Source: CAVTWS01 sp964390555
Lineage (GTDB): Bacteria; Actinomycetota; Acidimicrobiia; Acidimicrobiales; SHLQ01
Direction: 5' to 3'
DNA length: 64,000 nucleotides
Assembly (NCBI GenBank): GCA_964390555.1
Contig: CAYMJU010000067.1
Span: forward strand, 1-64,000
Shown here: one piece after another, positions 34,501 to 41,134 of the stretch
Position numbering within the stretch: the stretch's first letter is position 1
Layout: each line of letters opens with the position of its first letter
Notes under the pieces: generated by a model
What the model saw: only the letters and a program-made list of their open reading frames with translations
What the model was told of the DNA's origin: nothing
Database searches by the model: none
Position numbers and translations under genes: made by a program

Positions 34501-35508
34501 TTAGACACACCCGGCGGTCTCGCCGGCCAACACCGCGCAGATCTCGACGACCCGCACGCCGAAGTCCGGACCGCCGTCACCACCACCGACCGTTCCCTGC
34601 GAGAACCCCTCGACGAACTGGATGTCGAGGTATCGATTGTCGGCACTCCCGGTGGCCCGGTAGCTCATCAGCCGGACCTTGGCGAACGCGACGACGAGGA
34701 ACTCGGCGTTGCCACCCACCCCGGTGACCGCCTCGAAGATCGGGAGGTCGAACGAGTCGAGGGTGACCAGGTGAGCTAGCTCGCTGTTCAGCGTGTTGCT
34801 GAACGCGCCGGTATCACCCTCGTACCAGTTCTCGGTCGAGACCTCGCCGGAATAGCCGTCCATCATCCAGTCAGAGAGTTCGCTGTTCGAGTTGGCGCCA
34901 CCGTTCAAGTCGAGCAGCCCCCAGTTGCCGGGCACGTCATCCGCGCCCGCGCACGCGTCGGGTTGATCGTCCTTGCCGTACTCGATCCGGTAGGTCACAC
35001 CGTTCCCTGGTTCCATCGGCGGGTCGAGTCCTTCGAGCACGACATCGATGCACAGTGCAACGGGGCGCAGGCCGGTCACCGAGGCCGGCTGCCCCCAATG
35101 AGCCGTGGTCGTCGATCCGACCTCGGTCTCGGTGATCCCGACCGCGCCGGCGAACAGGCTGTCGATCGTGATCTCGGCATCGACGGTGACGTGGCCGGAA
35201 CGAGTCGATGACTCCTCGACATCGCACGCCGTCATCTCGGCGGCGTCGTAGTTGTCGGCCAGATAGGCCTCGGCGGTGGCGCCGCAGCCGATGTCGCCGA
35301 AGGCGTAGTCCTGGGCCGCGGCGAGCGCGGCGGCGTCGGTCGACGTGATGAGCTGGCGCCGCGTCGCCCATGCCCGTCCCATGTCGACCACGAACGCGGC
35401 CACGGCGAGGAGAGCGATCATGCCGACCGCGACGAACGCCACCGCGACGCCCCGGTCGCTTCGTCCGGGTGTTCGAGGTGGTGTCACTCGCACCGGTGTC
35501 ACTCGCAC
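34501..35508 (-). CDS. TadG-like pseudopilin / Tad secretion protein
   Basis: Up to 335 residues. The start is ambiguous: a 15-bp duplication gives four in-frame GTG codons at 35508, 35502, 35493 and 35487. RSDRGVAVAFVAVGMIALLA is a class III pilin-like segment, but the glutamate at +5 after the glycine is absent. The Tad N-terminal pattern DMGRAWATRRQLITSTDAAALAAA follows. The rest is a cysteine-bearing extracellular domain without a recognised fold. Overlaps the end of the TadE gene by 10 nt. Confidence 0.8.
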   Translation of the reverse strand: MRVTPVRVTPPRTPGRSDRGVAVAFVAVGMIALLAVAAFVVDMGRAWATRRQLITSTDAAALAAAQDYAFGDIGCGATAEAYLADNYDAAEMTACDVEESSTRSGHVTVDAEITIDSLFAGAVGITETEVGSTTTAHWGQPASVTGLRPVALCIDVVLEGLDPPMEPGNGVTYRIEYGKDDQPDACAGADDVPGNWGLLDLNGGANSNSELSDWMMDGYSGEVSTENWYEGDTGAFSNTLNSELAHLVTLDSFDLPIFEAVTGVGGNAEFLVVAFAKVRLMSYRATGSADNRYLDIQFVEGFSQGTVGGGDGGPDFGVRVVEICAVLAGETAGCV

Positions 35509-35509
35509 C
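35480..35509 (+). repeat. 15-bp tandem duplication at the TadG-like start
   Basis: GGTGTCACTCGCACC occurs twice in a row. On the coding (minus) strand it reads VRVTP-VRVTP and spans the TadE stop, duplicating possible GTG start codons and so possibly altering initiation. Confidence 0.85.
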
Positions 35510-35885
35510 GGAACGACCCCCGGCCGGTGAGGGTCAAGGACTGGGACCCCCAGAACGGGATCTGCAGGAGCGTGACGCCCTCGACGGTCACCACCACGCT
35601 CGTGGCGGTGGCGCTCTCGCAGGAACCATCGACGTTGCAGTCGGGTGTCTCCTCGAAGGCGATGCCGGCGAGCGCGTCGGTCACCCGCGCGCAGGCCTCG
35701 TCCTCCGATGTCGTCGGCAACGAGGCCAGGCGCGCGCCCTCACGCGCGGCGGCGTGTACGGCCTGCTGACGGTTGTACGCGATACCGAACTGGATGATGG
35801 CGAAGATCAACAACACCAGCACCGGCAACACGAGCGCGAACTCAGCCGCCACCGCACCGCGGTCCTGGGTCGGTCGGTGAAACAT
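35499..35885 (-). CDS. TadE family minor pseudopilin
   Basis: 128 residues. DRGAVAAEFALVLPVLVLLI carries a prepilin peptidase site after Gly10 (G|AVAAEF, Glu at +5, Phe at +6) followed by one hydrophobic helix; AAREGARLASL is the standard TadE continuation. A single cysteine pair region (ACARV ... DCNVDGSC) may form disulfides outside the cell. TadE pseudopilins are processed with Flp and help start pilus assembly. Confidence 0.9.
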   Translation of the reverse strand: MFHRPTQDRGAVAAEFALVLPVLVLLIFAIIQFGIAYNRQQAVHAAAREGARLASLPTTSEDEACARVTDALAGIAFEETPDCNVDGSCESATATSVVVTVEGVTLLQIPFWGSQSLTLTGRGSFRCE

Positions 35886-35959
35886 CTGACATCACCTGCC
35901 TGTTGGCGCTCACCCGTGGCGGCAGCCTCTGTTTGCCGAAGGCCGCTGACACGAGTCGA

Positions 35960-36142
35960 TCACCCCGTGATCGCGTCGGCCGCGTCGTCGATCGCGCCCG
36001 CGATCGCATTGCGCAGTCCGGTAATCGCCGTGACGAGAACGACGGCGATCAGGGCGAGCAAGATGGCGTACTCCGATGCGACGGCGCCCCGCTCGCTCGT
36101 TTGGATCCGGGCCTGGAGGGCCACCCACATGCGTAGGACCAC
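35960..36142 (-). CDS. Flp-type major pilin
   Basis: 60 residues. GTG at 36142 is chosen because GGAGG lies 7 nt before it; an ATG 12 nt inside is badly spaced. The prepilin site is G19|AVASEY with Glu at +5 and Tyr at +6, the Flp signature, followed by the hydrophobic helix AILLALIAVVLVTAITGL and a short polar tail. After cleavage by a TadV peptidase (not in this window) it would give a 41-residue pilin polymerised by TadA. First gene of the pilus cluster. Confidence 0.9.
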   Translation of the reverse strand: MVLRMWVALQARIQTSERGAVASEYAILLALIAVVLVTAITGLRNAIAGAIDDAADAITG

Positions 36143-36386
36143 GACGATTCCTCCTTGACGGGTTGGCCGTACCTCGACCACGTGCCGTGGGCATGAGAGT
36201 CCGACACGTGAACACTCCGCGTCATCCCCAACGATGGTGAAACCACCCACTACGGTTGCATGACAGCAGCAACGGAATCGGCATCGATAACCATGGTGTT
36301 TCGTCGGACCTCAACCCATCGATGGCAGTAGTGTCAAACCACAACCCGAAGGCATCTTGCTCGCAACGAGCGCCGAGGGTGACCAG
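36143..36386. other. Upstream region of the pilin gene, no gene seen
   Basis: Together with IR-B and 15 more bases this forms a 371-bp gap between the pilin gene and the divergent histidine kinase gene. Part of it (about 36250-36350) is visibly less GC-rich than its surroundings. No confident promoter; two CACGTG hexamers occur near 36178 and 36206. Confidence 0.4.
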
Positions 36387-36498
36387 GAGGGCGAGCCGAT
36401 AGGCGAGCCCTCGAATGTGATAGTGGCATTTCTCGACTGCGCTAGCAGGCGAGCGAGACCGATCGCACGTCGAACGTTCGCCAAGTGGCGCTCGTTCT
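36387..36498 (-). repeat. 112-bp inverted repeat, right copy (IR-B)
   Basis: Reverse-complement partner of IR-A, equal in length, with about 8 substitutions. On this strand it shows two GGCGAGCC units 12 bp apart within a GAGGG...CCCTC hairpin. It ends 15 bp before the histidine kinase ATG, so it may hold that gene's promoter. The pair bounds a 9.7-kb block in which all nine genes lie on the minus strand. Confidence 0.85.
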
Positions 36499-36513
36499 GA
36501 GAGTGGAGCGGAT

Positions 36514-38178
36514 ATGGCGAGCGGAGCGCCAAACCTGAGATTCCGGCTGGTTCCCAGGCCCGCACGCGAACCGAGCTACGGGCTCGTCGAACGCCGTGGA
36601 ACCGCGACCACCTCCTACAACGGGCCCGACCGGCGCACCGAACACCTCGCAGCCGGCCTCGGACCATCACCCACCGCGTGCGGCCTTGCCGGTGGGCTGA
36701 TCGTTGCCACCATCGCGCTTTCGACCGTGTTGGGGCACCGCGGCGACCAGACCGCCGCCACCGAGCTCGCCCCCCGGCTCGCCGACGCGGTGCTCGACGG
36801 CATGGCCATCGCCTGCGCCGTTGCCGCGGCCATCGTGGCCCGGCAGCGCTGGAAGGTCCGCCGCGACGTCTTGTCGATCGCGGTCGGCACCGCCCTCTCG
36901 CTTGTGGGCGCACTGGTCGTGCTCGAACCGCTCGTCGAAGGTTACGCGCTCGCGATTCCTCAACCGTCGCCGCTCGCCGCCGGCGGGCGGCTCGCCATCA
37001 TGGCGGTTGTCGGCCACGCACTCGTCGGTCCCGAGGTGCGTTCGCGGGCTCGGTTCTCGACGTCGCTGCTCGGCTACGGCGCACTCGCGGCTGCGATTGC
37101 GGTCGTGTTGTCGGTCCCCGTGGTGCGCGAGCACGCCTTCGCGCCGGGCTCGGCCTGGGTCGCCGCCCTGATAGCTGCGATCGTGCTGGGCTGGCTCGCG
37201 CTCGCCGCCCGATCCGGGCGCGCCGGCATGCTGCGGCGGTCGCCGATCCACACGTGGATTGGCGTGGCCATGCTCGCGCTCGCCTTGTCAGACATCGCCC
37301 TTTTCACCTACTCAGACGCCACGGGCCAGACCTTCGGCCGCGCCGTGCGGCTCGGTGGCATCATCGCCGCGCTGCACGCTCTAGCGGTCGAGCTCCGGCA
37401 GATGCTCGTGGTACACACGAGCCTCCGGCTCGAGGCCCGACATGTGCTCGCCCGGACAATCGATCGGCTGGTCCAGCAGAGTCAGCGTCACAGCGAGGTG
37501 ATCCACGACGCCTCGTCCGCGCTGCTGGCCATCCAGGGCGCGATCGGCGGCCTCGAGCACGACGCCCATGACGAGGCCCACCAGGCCCGCGTGATCGCCG
37601 CGCTCCAAGGCGAGGTCGCCCGCCTCCGGTCGCTGGTCACGACCCAACCCGAACCGGTCCGCCTGGTGCCGTTCGATCTGGTCGCGCTGGTCGAGCCGAT
37701 GGTGGTCTGCTACCAGGCGAGCGGCCAGCCGGTGAGTGTTGCGGTCAGCCGACCCGAAGTCGTAGCGGTCGGCCGGCCCGGCGACACCGGCGAGGTCGTG
37801 CAGAACCTGATCGACAACGCGTTGCGGCACGCCGCCGGCACCCCCGTCCATGTGGGGGTCGCGGTTCGCGACGGCCACGCCCACGTGTCGGTGAGCGATG
37901 GTGGTCCGGGGATCGACCCGACCAAGCTCGATCGTGTCGTCGAATGGGGCTACCAGGGCGATCCCGACGCCGCGACCGGATCCGGTCTCGGGCTGTTCGT
38001 GGCCCTGCGCCTGATGGAACAGCAAGGGGGCGAGCTCACGTTGGCGAACCGGCCGCTGGGTGGGTTGCGGTGCGACGTCGAGTTGCCGCTGGCGGCGAGC
38101 GGGACTGTGGCCGGGACTGTGGCCCGCGCTGTGGCCCTGACTGTGGCCGAGGCGGGCGGTCGAACGTGGCCCGGGTAG
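36514..38178 (+). CDS. Membrane-bound sensor histidine kinase
   Basis: 554 residues, ATG after GGAG. Residues about 50-310 contain roughly eight hydrophobic spans and no clear extracellular domain. The dimerisation helix has the phosphoacceptor in SEVIHDASSALLAIQGAI (His near 330). ATPase domain: N box NLIDNALRHA, G1 SDGGPGID, G2 GSGLGLFVAL. The C-terminus ends in four 4-residue repeats. The response regulator gene overlaps its end by 13 nt, so the two form a signalling pair. Proximity to the Tad cluster hints at control of pili, unproven. Confidence 0.9.
   Translation: MASGAPNLRFRLVPRPAREPSYGLVERRGTATTSYNGPDRRTEHLAAGLGPSPTACGLAGGLIVATIALSTVLGHRGDQTAATELAPRLADAVLDGMAIACAVAAAIVARQRWKVRRDVLSIAVGTALSLVGALVVLEPLVEGYALAIPQPSPLAAGGRLAIMAVVGHALVGPEVRSRARFSTSLLGYGALAAAIAVVLSVPVVREHAFAPGSAWVAALIAAIVLGWLALAARSGRAGMLRRSPIHTWIGVAMLALALSDIALFTYSDATGQTFGRAVRLGGIIAALHALAVELRQMLVVHTSLRLEARHVLARTIDRLVQQSQRHSEVIHDASSALLAIQGAIGGLEHDAHDEAHQARVIAALQGEVARLRSLVTTQPEPVRLVPFDLVALVEPMVVCYQASGQPVSVAVSRPEVVAVGRPGDTGEVVQNLIDNALRHAAGTPVHVGVAVRDGHAHVSVSDGGPGIDPTKLDRVVEWGYQGDPDAATGSGLGLFVALRLMEQQGGELTLANRPLGGLRCDVELPLAASGTVAGTVARAVALTVAEAGGRTWPG
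38101..38148 (+). repeat. 4 x 12-bp repeat in the histidine kinase tail
   Basis: Four 12-bp units ending CTGTGGCC encode GTVA-GTVA-RAVA-LTVA just beyond the ATPase domain. The first two units are identical. In-frame slippage repeat. Confidence 0.85.
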
Positions 38179-38843
38179 CGATCATCGACGATCACGCCCT
38201 GCTGGCCGAGTCGCTGGCCGGCGCATTGAACCGCGGCGGCCATGATGCAACCGTGATCGATCTCACCGACCCCGACCGGATCGTCCTCGCGTGCCGCGAG
38301 GCCGACTGCGACCTCGTGCTCGTCGACTTGCATCTCGGCGACCGGGGTTCGGCGCAACCGACCGTGCGGGCGCTCGTCGAAGCGGGCCGCGAGGTGGTCG
38401 TGCTCACCGGGGTCACCGACCCCATCGAGTTGGCCGAGGTGCTCGAGGCCGGCGCGCGGGGCGTGATCGGCAAGTCTGTCGATCTCGACGTGTTGCTGGC
38501 CGAGGTCGAGGGTGCCCTGAACGGAGGACCGATCGCACCACCGGCGTCCGAGCGAGCCCGATGGGAGGCGGAGTTGGCGGCGAGCCGCCTCGAGCAGAAG
38601 AACCAGCGCGCCGACTTCGATCGGCTCACCCCGCGCGAACAGGCCGTCCTCGCCCGACTGATGACCGGCATGGCCGCAGCCGAGATCGCCGACGTCGAGT
38701 ACGTCTCGATCGAGACCGTTCGCAGCCAGATCAAGGCGATCCGGCAAAAGCTCGGTGTGCCGTCCCAGCTCGCGGCGGTGACCCGAGCCAACCACGCCGG
38801 CTGGATCCCACCTCGCCCCACAGACCGGTGCCGTCCGGAATAG
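38166..38843 (+). CDS. NarL/LuxR-type response regulator
   Basis: 225 residues. The GTG at 38166 (MARVAIIDDHALLAES) gives the normal receiver start. Receiver: acidic pair IIDDH, phosphoacceptor Asp in LVLVDLHLGD, Thr in VVLTGVTD and Lys in GVIGKS. The C-terminal HTH spans about 155-212: LTPREQAVLARLMTGMAAAE and VSIETVRSQIKAIRQKLGV. Expected to dimerise on phosphorylation by the overlapping kinase and bind promoters. Confidence 0.92.
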   Translation: MARVAIIDDHALLAESLAGALNRGGHDATVIDLTDPDRIVLACREADCDLVLVDLHLGDRGSAQPTVRALVEAGREVVVLTGVTDPIELAEVLEAGARGVIGKSVDLDVLLAEVEGALNGGPIAPPASERARWEAELAASRLEQKNQRADFDRLTPREQAVLARLMTGMAAAEIADVEYVSIETVRSQIKAIRQKLGVPSQLAAVTRANHAGWIPPRPTDRCRPE

Positions 38844-38867
38844 CGCGTACCCAGCTCACGGGTTGCG

Positions 38868-39995
38868 CTAGGTCATCGTCTTCGACTGAGGACGTGCTTC
38901 CTCGGTCCGGGCGCGCTGCCGGAATCGTGTCATGTCCATGGGCGGCCAGTTCGGGTATCGCGCCGGACCCTTGCCGCCGGTGAGGATCTCGAAGATGCCG
39001 TGGCCGGAGATGCCCTCGTACTCGAAGCGCATCAGCTGGTCGATCGACATCGCGTTGCCCTCGAGCTCGACGAGCTCGTCGCGATCGGTGCTGTCCCAGG
39101 GGAAATGGAGGAAGTACTCGCCGGCACCACGATCCTCGACGCTCACCTTCGGCAACGGCCGGCCGTAGTAGACGTTGACGTCCTGCTGGCGCGAGTCGCC
39201 GGTCACCCGGTGCTCGATGCCGTCCTCGTCGGTGAACGCCAGCACGGTCCTCGCCGGTCGCTTCCGGTCGCCGTCGAACTCGGTCTCGTGGTCGATCTTC
39301 ACGAAGCGCTTCGACAGCGTGCCATCGACGTGGGTGATGCCACCATCGACATAGAGCACCGTGCCGTCGTGCGACTCGATGACCCAGGCCTGAATGGCGC
39401 GGTCTTCGAAGCCGATGTCGAGCCAGAGCCAGAAGTCCAGCTCATCGGCGATGCGGACGCCGAAGGTGCGGTCGCGGCCCCCCGGGAAGCCATCGACGGA
39501 GATCCGTTCGCCGTCTATCTGCACCCAGCCGCTCCAGAGCCCCGATTCCTTCATGTGATACATGTCCACCAGGACTCGACCATCGACGACGATGTGCATG
39601 GGGAGCAGCTCCCACATCGGGGCGCGGGGCACGTACTCCATGTCCCACTCGATCCCGGAGTCGTTGGGGTCCAGTTCGAGCCGCCAACGCTTCAGCGGCT
39701 CGAGGCAGGTCCACCGCATCGGCCCGGAGCGGAGCTCGTCCTGGTCCGACGCTGTGATCCTGCGCCCACCCGTAAAGTCCCAGTGCCGACCATCGGCCAG
39801 CGCAACCTTGCCGTAGGAGTTCGAACGCCCTTGGTTGGGGTTGTTCCCGTAGCCGCTGGTCACGAGCATCGATGCGTCGCTCGAGTGAACGAAGAAGTAA
39901 CAGCGGTCCGACCAGCTGCCGTCGGGGTGGTGCATCTGGTCGAACGGCCGCGGGAGCTGATGGGTGAATCGCTCGTCGGCGGCGGAGTAGCCCAT
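38868..39995 (-). CDS. Uncharacterised protein, lipocalin/CrtC-like beta fold
   Basis: 375 residues, ATG start with no strong ribosome site. Rich in beta strands and aromatic residues (GGRRITASDQDELRSGPMRW, DMYHMKESGLWSGWVQIDGE, FWLWLDIGFEDRAIQAWVIE). This layout resembles actinobacterial and proteobacterial families DUF7064/DUF7065 and the AttH/CrtC-type lipocalin hydratases, often found near P450 and steroid genes. No catalytic motif or signal peptide is clear. Divergent from the lactonase. Assignment tentative. Confidence 0.5.
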   Translation of the reverse strand: MGYSAADERFTHQLPRPFDQMHHPDGSWSDRCYFFVHSSDASMLVTSGYGNNPNQGRSNSYGKVALADGRHWDFTGGRRITASDQDELRSGPMRWTCLEPLKRWRLELDPNDSGIEWDMEYVPRAPMWELLPMHIVVDGRVLVDMYHMKESGLWSGWVQIDGERISVDGFPGGRDRTFGVRIADELDFWLWLDIGFEDRAIQAWVIESHDGTVLYVDGGITHVDGTLSKRFVKIDHETEFDGDRKRPARTVLAFTDEDGIEHRVTGDSRQQDVNVYYGRPLPKVSVEDRGAGEYFLHFPWDSTDRDELVELEGNAMSIDQLMRFEYEGISGHGIFEILTGGKGPARYPNWPPMDMTRFRQRARTEEARPQSKTMT

Positions 39996-40130
39996 GGTGG
40001 TCCTTCAGTGTGAGGCGCCGGTCAAGCCCGGCTCGGTGGTCCGCGCATGTGTTCAACCCGGCTACATGACACCATGGCGATCGACTATGCAAGCGACGTT
40101 CGACGGCGACGATACCGAGGCTGCGTACTG

Positions 40131-41003
40131 ATGGTGTCGGCGACCCCCCTTCCCATCGAGCTGCGCTGTGAGCTCGGAGAGGGCCCCGTGTGGGACGCCG
40201 AACGCGGGGTGGCCCTCGTCGTCGACATCGACCCCGGCACACTGTGGCAGCTCACGTTGGGGTCGGCTTCGGTGGCGACCGAGCTTCTTCGTTGTGGCAC
40301 GACGCTCGGAGCGGCCGCGCCCGCTGTGGGCGGCGGCTTCCTCCTCGCCGCCGGCAAGGTCCTGCGCCACGTCGACGAGGGCGGGCTGACCGTGCGTGAG
40401 TTCCCGCTCGTGCCCGATTCGGTGGCGAGCCGGCTGAACGACGGCGCCACCGATCCGGCCGGCCGCTATCTCGTGGGGAGCCTGGCCCAGGATGGGCGCC
40501 GGGGCGAGGAGCGGCTGTGGCGGCTCGAGCCCGATGGCACCGCCACGGCCCTCGACGACGATCTCACGCTCTCCAATGGTCTCGGCTGGTCCCCCGACGG
40601 CACCATCTTGTACAGCGTCGACAGCGTGCCCGGCACGATCTGGTTCCGCGACTACGACGCCGGCTCCGACCGGATCGGCTCCCGCCGCCGGCTGCTCGAC
40701 ATCGTCGATGGCACTCCCGATGGAATGACCGTCGATTCCGAGGGCACCCTGTGGGTCGCCATCTGGGGTCGCGGTGAGGTCCGGGCCTACACCCCGACGG
40801 GCCAGCAGGTCGACGTGATCGCCGTCGGTGCGCCCCACACCACCAGCTGCGCGTTCGTCGGCCCGGACCTGCGGACACTCCTCATAACCACCGCCGGCAA
40901 ACCAGTCGACGGCACGGCACCGACCTCGCTGTGCGGTGGCCTGTTCATGATCGAGCTCCCGGTCAGCGGGCAGCCGACCACAGCGTGGTCCCCCGCTGGG
41001 TGA
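40131..41003 (+). CDS. SMP-30/gluconolactonase family protein
   Basis: 290 residues; the ATG at 40131 (MVSATPLPIELRCELGEG) begins the conserved domain, though the frame is open to 40047. Six-bladed propeller signatures: LGEGPVWD (metal Glu), SRLNDGATDPAGRYLVGS (Asn), LSNGLGWSPDG and TPDGMTVDSEGTLWVA (Asp). These enzymes open sugar lactones using Ca or Zn. With GH3 132 nt downstream and in the same direction, a sugar-use unit is likely. Confidence 0.9.
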   Translation: MVSATPLPIELRCELGEGPVWDAERGVALVVDIDPGTLWQLTLGSASVATELLRCGTTLGAAAPAVGGGFLLAAGKVLRHVDEGGLTVREFPLVPDSVASRLNDGATDPAGRYLVGSLAQDGRRGEERLWRLEPDGTATALDDDLTLSNGLGWSPDGTILYSVDSVPGTIWFRDYDAGSDRIGSRRRLLDIVDGTPDGMTVDSEGTLWVAIWGRGEVRAYTPTGQQVDVIAVGAPHTTSCAFVGPDLRTLLITTAGKPVDGTAPTSLCGGLFMIELPVSGQPTTAWSPAG

Positions 41004-41134
41004 GCTCGAGCTCCGGAGCGTCGCCTGGTACGAGGGCCTCGGTCGCAACGCCTACATCCACCGGGCGTGGATGGTCTTCGGGTGCCTTCAGGGCGCCCGT
41101 CTCCAACAGCAGACGACATGCGAGGGGAACAAAC

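Noticed and set aside
26582..36498. Composite transposon with IS ends
   Set aside because: The repeats are 112 bp with no transposase, no target duplication seen, and the block holds ordinary chromosomal pilus genes.
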